Below are positions 20,151-28,342 of a stretch of DNA of 64,000 nt, piece after piece. A program made the translations under genes and the position numbers. Source of the stretch: CAG-791 sp002390025 (GTDB lineage Bacteria; Bacillota; Clostridia; Lachnospirales; Lachnospiraceae). The stretch covers positions 6,132 to 70,131 of the forward strand of contig CAMNLR010000160.1 of the NCBI GenBank assembly GCA_946543465.1, written 5' to 3'. The notes below the pieces were generated by a model, which saw only the letters and a list, made by a program, of their open reading frames with translations, did not search any database and was not told the DNA's origin. The first letter of the stretch is position 1, and each line of letters opens with the position of its first letter.

Positions 20151-21818
20151 ATGAAAGCGAATGAACTCAGAAGAAAATTCAAATTTTTGATCACGGGTAT
20201 GACACTGGCAGCAATGGTGACTTCCATGGCCGCCTGCAGCTCTGCCTCGACCGGCAGTACTTCAGGAGGTGCTGCCCAGGCAGCCGCAGAGACGACGGCA
20301 GAGGCAGCCGCAGAGACAGCCGCAGAGAGCACATCCGGGGAGACCGAAGGCGCTGAAAGTACTTCAGAGGCTGCGGCAGAGGGAGAAACGTCTGCAGATG
20401 CCGCAGGAACTGCCGCATCTGCCTCCGCACAGGCCGGCCCCGCAAAAGAGGAGATCGTGACCACAGAGACTGTTGAAAACAGCGAGGACAGCAGCCACGC
20501 GGTCACTGCGGACGGCGAAGAGGTCTCCATGTCCGGCACAGCAGTCACCAAGACCGGTGATTCCGACCAGGGAGATGAGGCGGACTTCTACGGCGACAAT
20601 GCAGCGGTCTTTGCGGCAAACGGCGGAACACTCAATCTCTCCAACATGGTGGTGGAGACCGACGGCACCCATGCCAACGCTGTTTTCAGCTACGGCCAGG
20701 GAACCATCGTGAACGTGTCGGATTCCTACATTGAGACCAGCGGAAACTGCTCCGGCGGTATCATGACCACAGGCGGCGGTATCATGAACGCGGAAAATCT
20801 GACCATCAATACCAGCGGAAATTCCTCCGCAGCGATCCGTTCCGACAGAGGCGGCGGTACAGTCACTGTGACAGGAGGATCCTATACGACCAGCGGAACC
20901 GGTTCTCCCGTCATCTATTCCACCGCTGATATCACTGTCAACAATGCAGTAATGGAGTCCACCGCCTCCCAGGGTGTCGTCGTGGAGGGCAAGAACTCCG
21001 TCACCCTCAACAACGTGGAGCTGACAGCGGACAACAACACCAAGAACAGTGACAAATCCGACTATTATCAGGCGGTCATGATTTATCAGTCCATGTCCGG
21101 CGACGCGGATGAAGGGACTTCTGCCTTTACCATGAACGGCGGAAGGCTCACAAATGTCAACGGGGATGTTTTCTTCGTCAACAACACAGCGACGACCATA
21201 GACCTGACCGATGCGGAGATCATCAACAACGGAGACGGCGTTTTCCTCAGGGCGGAAGCTGCCGGCTGGGGAAGTGAGGGCTCCAACGGAGGCCATGTGA
21301 ATATGACGGCCGCGAGCCAGGAGATCAACGGAGACATGGTGGTGGACGAGGTGTCCGAACTGAATCTGTATCTGAAGAACACGTCTACATTTACAGGTGC
21401 CATCAACAGCGAGGGCGCGGCAGGCAGCGTCTATGTGGAGATTGAAGAAGGATCCAGGTGGGTCCTGACCGGTGACTCCTATATCACCGGCCTGACCTGC
21501 GGCGCCGATGCCATTGACCTCAACGGCTATACACTCCATGTCGGGGATCAGACCTATGAGGCCGGCACAGAATCCACCGGTGAGGCCATTGAATTTACCA
21601 CTTCCTCCGGAAGCGGAAACGGTTCCGGTGCCCCGGACGAAAAACCCGGAGAGAACGGAGAAAACGGAGGCCCCGGCGGCGACGGCTCCACACCTCCCGA
21701 AAAACCCGACGGCGGAAAGCCTGATGGAAAGCCCGGCCGGAAGAGCAGCAGCTCCTCGGACACTACCTCGACTGAGGACATAACCGGGGACACATCCGGC
21801 GATACTGCAGAAAACTGA
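20151..21818 (+). CDS. Beta-helix surface lipoprotein of unknown function
   Basis: A 555-residue exported protein. A signal peptide ends in the lipobox MAAC with the lipidated Cys29. Residues 30-105 are a low-complexity Ala/Glu/Thr/Ser spacer. Residues about 110-470 consist of short strand-turn units rich in Asn, Gly, Ser and Thr (for example TINTSGNSSAAI, TVTGGSYTTSG, NNAVMESTASQG), the pattern of a right-handed parallel beta helix. The carboxyl end is Pro/Gly/Glu-rich and then Ser/Thr-rich, a likely wall-spanning or disordered tail with no LPXTG motif. Adhesin or polysaccharide-binding roles are plausible but unproven. An 11-bp tandem repeat starts immediately after its stop codon. Confidence 0.75.
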   Translation: MKANELRRKFKFLITGMTLAAMVTSMAACSSASTGSTSGGAAQAAAETTAEAAAETAAESTSGETEGAESTSEAAAEGETSADAAGTAASASAQAGPAKEEIVTTETVENSEDSSHAVTADGEEVSMSGTAVTKTGDSDQGDEADFYGDNAAVFAANGGTLNLSNMVVETDGTHANAVFSYGQGTIVNVSDSYIETSGNCSGGIMTTGGGIMNAENLTINTSGNSSAAIRSDRGGGTVTVTGGSYTTSGTGSPVIYSTADITVNNAVMESTASQGVVVEGKNSVTLNNVELTADNNTKNSDKSDYYQAVMIYQSMSGDADEGTSAFTMNGGRLTNVNGDVFFVNNTATTIDLTDAEIINNGDGVFLRAEAAGWGSEGSNGGHVNMTAASQEINGDMVVDEVSELNLYLKNTSTFTGAINSEGAAGSVYVEIEEGSRWVLTGDSYITGLTCGADAIDLNGYTLHVGDQTYEAGTESTGEAIEFTTSSGSGNGSGAPDEKPGENGENGGPGGDGSTPPEKPDGGKPDGKPGRKSSSSSDTTSTEDITGDTSGDTAEN

Positions 21819-21910
21819 CTGGTGACTGCCTGGTAACTGACTTGTGACTGACTGGTGGCTGCCTTGTAACTGGCTGGTGAGGGCCTGTCTGGTGAGGGTC
21901 TGGTGAGCAG
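21819..21910. repeat. 11-bp tandem repeat, eight degenerate copies
   Basis: Starting one base after the lipoprotein stop codon: CTGGTGACTGC, CTGGTAACTGA, CTTGTGACTGA, CTGGTGGCTGC, CTTGTAACTGG, CTGGTGAGGGC, a 4-bp remnant, CTGGTGAGGGT, CTGGTGAGCAG. The 11-bp unit is not a multiple of three and is close to one helical turn. Confidence 0.8.
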
Positions 21911-21972
21911 CCCCGAGTAATCAGCACAAAAAAAGTCTGTGGATAAACCGGTTTAAAATACAATAAATAGAT

Positions 21973-22009
21973 AAAAAAGAGACAGGGAGTTCCTTTTCCC
22001 TGTCTCTTT
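21973..22009. terminator. Bidirectional terminator between convergent genes
   Basis: AAAGAGACAGGGA pairs perfectly with TCCCTGTCTCTTT; it serves the beta-helix lipoprotein on plus and the CBS-ACT/liv operon on minus. Confidence 0.85.
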
Positions 22010-22054
22010 CAGCAGTCTTTTCATGATCAGCCGGAGGTTGGCCGAAACAGTTTT

Positions 22055-22735
22055 TTACAGATCGTAAGTCTTGGTGGTGCCGAATTTGGTGGTCTGCGTG
22101 ACGTTGTTCAGCTTGTAGCCTGCATTGACCAGGATGTCGACCATGCTCTTGACGGAGATCTCACCGGTGGCCTTGACGACGGCTTCGGTGCCGCGTCCCT
22201 TGGTGTGGTAGACGGCCATGGCTTCCATGTTTGCCTCGTTGTCGGCCAGGAGCTGAGCGATGCCGGCAAAGAAGCCGGGTCTGTCGTCGCACTGGAAGAC
22301 GAAGCGGGTGCCCTGGTGCTTATAGCCCAGAAGGTCCGTGAATGCCTGGAAGATATCTTTCTCGGTAATGATGCCGAGCACATGGTTTTCATCATCGATG
22401 ACGGGGAGGACGGAGATTCCCTCATCCAGCATCTTCTGGGCGGCCTCTTCGATAAAGGCGTCCTGATTGATGGTCTTGACGTCGGTCAGCATGATGTCCT
22501 CGACCTTGGTCTTGCTGAGCAGGTAGTTGAGCTCATAGATGGACAGAGAGGTCGCATTGGCGCCGCTCTTTTCGGTGACCAGACCGCCGGTGACCAGGCC
22601 GATCAGCCTGCCGCTCTCATCGACGATGGGGAGACGGTGAAAATGACCCTTGGACATGATGTCCACAGCCTTGGAGATCTTGGTGTCTTTTGTAACTGTG
22701 ACAGGTTCCTTTGTCATATGATCTTTTACGTACAT
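22055..22735 (-). CDS. CBS-CBS-ACT regulatory protein (AcuB-like)
   Basis: A 226-residue soluble protein with two CBS domains (about 7-60 and 80-135, the second containing SVLPVIDDENHVLGIITE) and a carboxyl-terminal ACT domain (about 142-220, FVFQCDDRPGFFAGIAQLL). CBS pairs usually bind adenine nucleotides and ACT domains bind amino acids. It is the last gene of the liv operon, 15 bases after livF. That placement suggests that it senses branched-chain amino acids and/or energy charge and modulates the transporter or valine/leucine metabolism; the family resembles AcuB but no target is visible. Confidence 0.85.
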   Translation of the reverse strand: MYVKDHMTKEPVTVTKDTKISKAVDIMSKGHFHRLPIVDESGRLIGLVTGGLVTEKSGANATSLSIYELNYLLSKTKVEDIMLTDVKTINQDAFIEEAAQKMLDEGISVLPVIDDENHVLGIITEKDIFQAFTDLLGYKHQGTRFVFQCDDRPGFFAGIAQLLADNEANMEAMAVYHTKGRGTEAVVKATGEISVKSMVDILVNAGYKLNNVTQTTKFGTTKTYDL

Positions 22736-22750
22736 ACTTCCCTCCTGATA

Positions 22751-23455
22751 TTATCCGCCGAGATAGGCTTTGCGTACACGCTCGTCGCGGGCCAGTCCTT
22801 CACCGGTACCCTCCAGGGTGATCCGGCCGGTCTCCAGAACGTAGGCGCGGTTTGCAATGGACAGTGCTCTTTTCGCATTCTGCTCGACCAGCAGAATGGT
22901 GGTACCTTTTTTGTTGATCTCCTCGATGATCTGGAAGATTTCCGAGACAAGGAGGGGGGAGAGGCCCATGGAGGGCTCATCCAGCAGCAGGATGGAGGGC
23001 TTGGCCATGAGGGCGCGTCCCATGGCGAGCATCTGCTGCTCGCCGCCGGAGAGTGTGCCGGCAGCCTGCGTGCGGCGCTCACCCAGACGCGGGAAGGTCT
23101 GGTAGACATCCTGGATATCCTTGGCGATCTCACCCTGGTCTCTGCGCAGATAGGCGCCCAGAATGAGATTTTCCTCGACTGTCTGCTGGGCAAATACGCG
23201 GCGTCCTTCGGGGACCTGGGCCAGGCCCAGACCGACGATCTTGTGTGAAGGGATTTTTGTGAGTTCGGTTCCGTCGAGGCTGATGGTTCCCTCCGCGGCC
23301 TTGATCAGACCGGAGATCGCATGCATTGTGGTGGTCTTGCCGGCGCCGTTTGCGCCGATCAGGGTCACGATTTCGCCGTCGCGCACTTCAAAGGAGATGC
23401 CCTTGATTGCCTCGATCATGCCGTATCGGACTTTCAAATTTTCTACTTTCAGCAT
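22751..23455 (-). CDS. livF: Branched-chain amino acid ABC transporter ATPase LivF
   Basis: One of two cytoplasmic ATPases that power the Liv importer. The 234-residue protein shows Walker A GANGAGKTT, signature LSGGEQQ and Walker B SILLLDEPSMGLSP, with the short LivF form (about 235 residues) and the LAQVPEGRRVF block typical of this subunit. It follows livG by 93 bases, an interval containing a perfect GC-rich hairpin. Confidence 0.95.
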   Translation of the reverse strand: MLKVENLKVRYGMIEAIKGISFEVRDGEIVTLIGANGAGKTTTMHAISGLIKAAEGTISLDGTELTKIPSHKIVGLGLAQVPEGRRVFAQQTVEENLILGAYLRRDQGEIAKDIQDVYQTFPRLGERRTQAAGTLSGGEQQMLAMGRALMAKPSILLLDEPSMGLSPLLVSEIFQIIEEINKKGTTILLVEQNAKRALSIANRAYVLETGRITLEGTGEGLARDERVRKAYLGG

Positions 23456-23468
23456 ATCTATACTCCAT

Positions 23469-23485
23469 GCCGCCCGCCGGGCGGC
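23469..23485. repeat. Perfect GC-rich palindrome between livG and livF
   Basis: GCCGCCCGCCGGGCGGC is self-complementary. A related copy (starting GCCGCCCGCC) occurs at 26347-26364, just upstream of livH; both lie close to a ribosome binding site of the same operon. Confidence 0.6.
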
Positions 23486-23548
23486 TCTTTTCTTGATCCG
23501 GTGTATCTGTTCAGTGCATCTTTGGCAGCCGAACAGATCCTTTGTACA

Positions 23549-24322
23549 TCAGTCGCCCAGGTATGCCTTGATGACCTCGGGATTTGCCTGAATCTCGGCG
23601 GGAAGGCCTTCAGCCAGCAGCATGCCGTAGTTCAGAACATAGATGCGCTCGCAGATTCCCATGACGAGCTGCATATCGTGCTCGATCAGCAGGATGGCGA
23701 TCTTGAAGTGGTCGCGCACGAAGCGGATCATGCGCATCAGGTCCTCGGTCTCCTGCGGATTCATGCCGGCAGCCGGCTCATCCAGCAGGAGGAGCTTGGG
23801 CTCCGTTGCCATGGCGCGGGCGATCTCAAGGCGTCTCTGCGCGCCGTAGGGAAGATTTCCCGCGGTGACGTCTGCGTATTCGCCCAGTTCCATGATCTCC
23901 AGAAGCTCTCTGGATTTGCCCTCGATCTCGCGCTCCTTTGCGTAGTAGCCGGGAAGACGGAATACGGCGGAGACAGGGGAATATTTGATGTTATTGTGAT
24001 AGCCGGTCTTGACGTTGTCGAGAACGGTCAGATTGTCGAAAAGACGGATATTCTGAAATGTTCTGGCGATGCCGGCCTTGTTGATGTCCACGACAGTCTT
24101 GCCCGCGGTATCCTTGCCGTCAAAAAAGATGCTTCCGCGCGTAGGTGTATATACTTTGGTGAGCAGGTTGAAGACGGTTGTCTTGCCTGCGCCGTTGGGG
24201 CCGATCAGTCCCACGATTTCCTCGTTGTAAATCGACAGGTCCAGGTCATTGACCGCTGTCAGACCGCCGAAGTCGATTCCAAGCTCTTTGACCTCCAGAA
24301 CAGGAGTTTTTTTCTCGCTCAT
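23549..24322 (-). CDS. livG: Branched-chain amino acid ABC transporter ATPase LivG
   Basis: The second ATPase of the Liv importer, 257 residues. Walker A GPNGAGKTT, the family-specific GIARTFQNIRLF block, the signature region NLPYGAQRRLEIARA, in which LSGG is replaced by LPYG as in other LivG proteins, and Walker B LLLLDEPAAGMNP are all present. It follows livM on the same strand with a 49-base gap and a GAGG-type ribosome site. Confidence 0.95.
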   Translation of the reverse strand: MSEKKTPVLEVKELGIDFGGLTAVNDLDLSIYNEEIVGLIGPNGAGKTTVFNLLTKVYTPTRGSIFFDGKDTAGKTVVDINKAGIARTFQNIRLFDNLTVLDNVKTGYHNNIKYSPVSAVFRLPGYYAKEREIEGKSRELLEIMELGEYADVTAGNLPYGAQRRLEIARAMATEPKLLLLDEPAAGMNPQETEDLMRMIRFVRDHFKIAILLIEHDMQLVMGICERIYVLNYGMLLAEGLPAEIQANPEVIKAYLGD

Positions 24323-24371
24323 AACTACCTCTTACTTATTTTCTGTCATTTAAGGGGACAAGGGAAATGGA

Positions 24372-25424
24372 TCACGCTTTCTTTTTCCTGCGGAAGGCGG
24401 ATGCCTTTGTCTTGAGGAATTCGTTGTTGGTGACGAGCATGATCACGATCAGGATCACGGCATAGATCAGCATGCGGTAATCCTGCAGTCCGCGCAGCAG
24501 CTGAGGGAGCAGGAAGAGGACGACCGTGGAGATCAGTGTGCCGTTGATATTTCCGAGTCCGCCCAGCACGACGTAAACCAGGATCAGGATCGAGGTGTTG
24601 TAATCGAATTTGCTGGCGACCATGGTGGAGTAGTTGAGGCCGTACAGAGCGCCTGCGGCGCCTGCCAGGGCTGCGGAGACCACGAAGGCCATCATCTTGG
24701 TCTTGGCGATATTGATGCCGATGGATTCGGCGGCGATCCGGTTGTCGCGGGCGGCCATGATGGCGCGGCCGTTTCTGGAATAGATCAGGTTGTAGACAAC
24801 GACCAGGGCGAAGACCACGAGGATAGTACCGGCTGTGAAGTTGGCGATACGCTCCGTTCCGGTGGCGCCCATGGGGCCGTTGATCAGATATTTGCCGCCG
24901 GGCTGGAGCTCGAAGTTGTTCTCGACAAAGGCGACGTGGAGGCCTGCGCTGTCAAAAGCGACATACAGGTTCATGATCAGGTTCATGACGATCTGGCCGA
25001 AAGCGAGAGTGACGATCGCCAGATAGTCGCCCTGCAGCTTCAGAACCGGAATGCCGATCAGGAAACCGACAAAGGCTGTGAGCAGCATGCCGACAATGAT
25101 CGCCAGGATCAGGCGCGGGACCGCGGGAACGGAGGCCTTGAGCAGGCCCGAGACGCAGACGCCGGAGAAGGCGCCGACAGCCATGAAGCCGGCCTGGCCC
25201 AGGTTGAGCTCACCGGATACACCGACATTGAGGTTGAGACCGATGGCAGCGACCAGATAGCAGGTCGCGGGAACCAGAAGGCCTGTAAAAAGACTGGACA
25301 GATTACCGGACTTGAGCAGGATCTCCAGAGCAATATATGCGACTGCAACCATTGTATAGGAGATGGTCCTGGAACGATGCCGGTTATCCATCAGGAAACT
25401 GAAAATACTTTTTTTCTCTTTCAT
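24372..25424 (-). CDS. livM: Branched-chain amino acid ABC permease LivM
   Basis: A 350-residue membrane permease with 9-10 hydrophobic segments and the LivM landmark GYLAI-type QGDYLAIVTLAFGQI followed later by the EAA-like loop SRNGRAIMAARDNRIAAESIGIN that contacts the ATPase. It forms the heterodimeric channel with LivH. It has a GGGGGAG site before ATG 25424 and lies 17 bases downstream of livH. Confidence 0.94.
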   Translation of the reverse strand: MKEKKSIFSFLMDNRHRSRTISYTMVAVAYIALEILLKSGNLSSLFTGLLVPATCYLVAAIGLNLNVGVSGELNLGQAGFMAVGAFSGVCVSGLLKASVPAVPRLILAIIVGMLLTAFVGFLIGIPVLKLQGDYLAIVTLAFGQIVMNLIMNLYVAFDSAGLHVAFVENNFELQPGGKYLINGPMGATGTERIANFTAGTILVVFALVVVYNLIYSRNGRAIMAARDNRIAAESIGINIAKTKMMAFVVSAALAGAAGALYGLNYSTMVASKFDYNTSILILVYVVLGGLGNINGTLISTVVLFLLPQLLRGLQDYRMLIYAVILIVIMLVTNNEFLKTKASAFRRKKKA

Positions 25425-25441
25425 AATAGAACACTCCCCCG

Positions 25442-26317
25442 TTAGACTTTCTCACGAATATTTTTGCCCAGAAGACCTGTGGGCTTCACGAGCAGGATGA
25501 CGATCAGAACACCGAAAACGATGACGTCGGAAAGGTTCGTGGAAATATATGCCTTGGAGAGAATCTCAATGATTCCCAGCAGGAGGCCGCCCAGCAGCGC
25601 TCCGGGAATCGAGCCGATTCCTCCGAAGACGGCAGCGGTGAAGGCCTTGATACCGGGCATGGAACCCAGCGTGGGAGTAACCGTGGGATAGTTGGCGCAC
25701 AAAAGGACAGAAGCGATGGCTGCAAGTCCGGAACCGATGGCGAAGGTAATGGAGATGATCTTGTTGACGTTGATGCCCATGAGGGTTGCAGCGCCCTTGT
25801 CCTCGGAACAGGCGCGCATGGCGCTTCCGGTCTTGGTCCTGTTGATAAAGAGTGTCAGACAGACCATGACAACCAGGCAGGTGGCGATCGTGACAAGTGT
25901 CAGATAGGAAATGGAAAGCCCTCCGAATTCAAATGCGCCGGTCGAGATGATGGAGGGGAACATCTTGGGAGATGCACTCCAGAGGAGCTGTGCGCTGTTC
26001 TGCAAAAAGTAGCTGACACCGATGGCGGTGATCAGAACAGAAAGGCTCGATGCCTGACGCAGGGGCTTGTAGGCCAGGCGCTCGATGACCACGCCCAGGA
26101 CCGTGCAGCAGACAACGGCCGCCAGAATGCCCAGAGGCAGCGGGACGATAAATCGGGTCAGCGCAAAAAAGGCAACATAGGCACCGACCATGATGACATC
26201 GCCGTGTGCGAAGTTCAGCATTTTTGCAATTCCGTAGACCATGGTGTAGCCGAGCGCGATGATGGCGTACACGCTTCCCAGCCCCAGGCCGTTTACAAAG
26301 TTTGTCAGGAATCTCAT
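25442..26317 (-). CDS. livH: Branched-chain amino acid ABC permease LivH
   Basis: A 291-residue permease starting MRFLTNFVNGLGLGSVYA at 26317, where GAGGAGG lies 12 bases upstream; an in-frame extension to 26440 runs through leader hairpins and is not credible. It has about eight membrane segments, the NFAHGDVIMVGAY motif of the LivH subfamily and the ATPase-contact loop MRACSEDKGAATLMGIN. It is the first gene after a long structured leader and is probably driven by its own promoter at 26610-26618. Confidence 0.94.
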   Translation of the reverse strand: MRFLTNFVNGLGLGSVYAIIALGYTMVYGIAKMLNFAHGDVIMVGAYVAFFALTRFIVPLPLGILAAVVCCTVLGVVIERLAYKPLRQASSLSVLITAIGVSYFLQNSAQLLWSASPKMFPSIISTGAFEFGGLSISYLTLVTIATCLVVMVCLTLFINRTKTGSAMRACSEDKGAATLMGINVNKIISITFAIGSGLAAIASVLLCANYPTVTPTLGSMPGIKAFTAAVFGGIGSIPGALLGGLLLGIIEILSKAYISTNLSDVIVFGVLIVILLVKPTGLLGKNIREKV

Positions 26318-26609
26318 AGGTACTAATTTCCTCCTCTTTCCGTTATGCCGCCCGCCAGAGCGGCCCCGGGGAGAAATACACGAAGGTGTTTTCTCCGATG
26401 GGATCAGCGGAGGTTTGGGCCGCTTCGCGGCACAAACCACTGAGAGTAAAAATCCTGCATCGACAAGAATATTTACTCTTTTGATTTGCGGCTGTTCAGG
26501 GATGCCTTTTTGTTTTCCCGCGGCATAATGACCAGCTGCTGTTACATAAATATATTGCTATTGTTTTTCCGCGCACAGAAAAAAAGCTGTGCAGATTCAG
26601 CTAACGACC
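26318..26609 (-). promoter_or_regulatory. Structured leader of livHMGF
   Basis: Between the extended -10 box and livH, the minus-strand RNA would contain four hairpins in order: AGAGTAAA/TTTACTCT (26443-26479), GGTTTG.GCCGC/GCGGC.CAAACC (26412-26438), GAGAAA.CAC/GTG.TTTCTC (26371-26395) and a GC-rich hairpin (26347-26364) ending about 15 bases before the ribosome site. No known riboswitch class is recognised. Confidence 0.5.
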
Positions 26610-26618
26610 ATTATAGCA
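26610..26618 (-). promoter_or_regulatory. Extended -10 promoter for livHMGF
   Basis: The minus strand reads TGCTATAAT, a TGn-extended -10 box with perfect TATAAT (26615-26610), about 290 bases upstream of livH and downstream of the livK terminator. The -35 region is poor. Confidence 0.5.
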
Positions 26619-26737
26619 CGTAAAACGTCCGCGGAAAAACATAAATGATAAAAAGATGTACATTCGGACGGAAGAATCCATTTTTTACATGAATATGAAA
26701 GAGGGCAGTCTGTAAGAAGAAAATGCGCATAATAAAA

Positions 26738-26785
26738 GAGGATGCCGAAGAACTGTCTGTTCAGTTTCTTCAACATCCTCTTTAG
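26738..26785 (-). terminator. Terminator after livK
   Basis: On the minus strand AAAGAGGATG with TTGAAGAA pairs with TTCTTC.. and CATCCTCTTTT, a long hairpin ending in a T run, 68-115 bases after the livK stop. It separates livK from livHMGF or lets only part of the transcription through. Confidence 0.8.
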
Positions 26786-26852
26786 CAGGCTTTCTGCTCA
26801 ATACCTGCTATTCAGCAGATATTATGTTTATCCGATCGAGTTGCTCAGCGGA

Positions 26853-28079
26853 TTATTCAGCTGCGGGAACATACTCGCCGTTCTCGATGATCATAGCCTT
26901 GGGAGCCTTGGTGACTTCGCCGTTCTCGTTCCATGTCATGTCGGAGCCGGTCAGGCCGTTGAAGGTCATGGAGGTGAACTGCTCGACCATAGCTGCGCAG
27001 ATGTCTGCGTTGCTCATGTCAGCTGTGATGCCGGCTGCTTCGCATGCCTGTGCCAGAGCATAGACGCAGTCATAAGCGTCTGCTGCGAACTGGTTGGGGA
27101 TCTCACCGTTGGCGCGTGCCTTGTAGTTCTCAACGAAGGTCTTGGTCTGCTCGTCTTCCGCATTTGCTACGAAAGGAGTCAGCAGGTAGACGCCCTCAGC
27201 GAGAGCGGTATCAAAGCCTTCCACACCGAGGATGCCGTCCATGCCGTCGACACCGAAGACTGTGGGCTTGTAGCCCATCTTGTCGGCCTGGGTCAGGATC
27301 TGGGAAGCGGGTGTGTAGTAGATGGGGAGGAAGAGGAGATCAGCGCCTGCAGCCTGTGCGTCGCCGAGCTGTACGTTGAAGTCGCTCTCTTCGCCCTTGA
27401 AGGTGCCTTCATAGACGATCTCGAGGCCTTCGGTCGCTGCCTGAGCCTTGAAAGTATCGAAAATGCCCTTGGAATAGGGATCATCGTTCTTGTAGATAAC
27501 AGCGATCTTGGAGCCGAGGTCGGGATGAGCTGCGATGTAGGTCGCACTTCCGGAACCCTGGTTGGGATCGGAGAAGCACATCTGGAAGACGTTGCCGTAA
27601 GCGCCGGTCATGCCTTCACCGTCTGTGTAGATAACGGAAGGGCTGGAGCCGGAGGGAGTGATTGCGAAGGTCTGGTCTTCCTGATAGAGAGGAGAGACTG
27701 CTGCGCCGGGAGCAGATGTGACGGTTGCCAGAGAGATCTGCATTCCGCCGTCCTTCAGTGTGCCGTATGCTGTAGCTGCTTCTTCTGCATCGTGCTTGTC
27801 ATCTTCAAACTGGAGAGAGAACTGCACACCGTCCTTTGCGTTGATTTCTTCGACTGCCATCTCGGCTGCGGTCTTAACGGCATTGCCGTAAACAGCTGCG
27901 GGGCCGGTCAGAGGGCCGCTGCCGCCGATCTTGATCGCGCCGTCAGCAGCTCCGCTTTCGGCTTCTGCTGCCGGAGCAGAGGAAGAACTGCCTGAAGAGC
28001 CGCTGCCGCAGGCCGCGAGCGACATTGCCATGCATGCAGTCATGGCAACAGCCAGAGTGGTTTTCCAAAACTTTTTCAT
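26853..28079 (-). CDS. livK: Branched-chain amino acid ABC transporter substrate-binding lipoprotein
   Basis: A 408-residue periplasmic-binding-protein type 1 (Leu/Ile/Val-binding) lipoprotein. ATG 28079 is chosen for the AGGAGG site just upstream and because the signal peptide begins there; the lipobox is SLAAC with lipidated Cys24. The mature part starts after a Ser/Gly/Ala linker with IKIGGSGPLTGPAAVYGN and continues with the two-lobed fold (ASAP-like ITPSGSSPS, AVIYKNDDPYSKG). It has its own strong promoter and a terminator, so it may be made in excess of the permease genes that follow. Confidence 0.94.
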   Translation of the reverse strand: MKKFWKTTLAVAMTACMAMSLAACGSGSSGSSSSAPAAEAESGAADGAIKIGGSGPLTGPAAVYGNAVKTAAEMAVEEINAKDGVQFSLQFEDDKHDAEEAATAYGTLKDGGMQISLATVTSAPGAAVSPLYQEDQTFAITPSGSSPSVIYTDGEGMTGAYGNVFQMCFSDPNQGSGSATYIAAHPDLGSKIAVIYKNDDPYSKGIFDTFKAQAATEGLEIVYEGTFKGEESDFNVQLGDAQAAGADLLFLPIYYTPASQILTQADKMGYKPTVFGVDGMDGILGVEGFDTALAEGVYLLTPFVANAEDEQTKTFVENYKARANGEIPNQFAADAYDCVYALAQACEAAGITADMSNADICAAMVEQFTSMTFNGLTGSDMTWNENGEVTKAPKAMIIENGEYVPAAE

Positions 28080-28234
28080 TACATGATACCTCCTGTATGA
28101 TAATGGTTGCCTATCGCCCCGAAAGTAAATGCGGGGCAGCCCCACCGTCACTTCCTGTATCATACAAAGAGGAAGGCAATACAGTGCGCTGCCTGCGAAA
28201 GAGCATCTCTTTCCCCATGGCGATATTAACGCCT

Positions 28235-28263
28235 ATTATAATGCGAAAGAAAGTGCATTTCAA
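28235..28263 (-). promoter_or_regulatory. Strong sigma-A promoter for livK
   Basis: TTGAAA (28263-28258), a 17-base spacer and a perfect TATAAT (28240-28235) on the minus strand, giving a 5' untranslated region of about 150 bases. Confidence 0.8.
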
Positions 28264-28293
28264 CACTTTAGTTCGCCGCATTGCAGGAGAGAA

Positions 28294-28335
28294 GGGAGGA
28301 GACAGGAGACAAAGAACCGTCCCCTGTCTCCTCCC
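28294..28335. repeat. GGGGACGG-family palindromic element, copy 1
   Basis: GGGAGGAGACAGG and CCTGTCTCCTCCC form a perfect 13-bp stem around a loop with AACCGTCC. Related elements occur at 48445, 50003, 51068, 52910 and 58511. Confidence 0.7.
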
Positions 28336-28342
28336 TGTCTTT

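Noticed and set aside
20364..21539. 391-codon minus frame inside the beta-helix lipoprotein
   Set aside because: Antisense shadow of a Gly/Asn/Ser/Thr repeat gene; no start signals.
24936..25445. 169-codon plus frame opposite livM
   Set aside because: Antisense of a recognised permease with no independent support.
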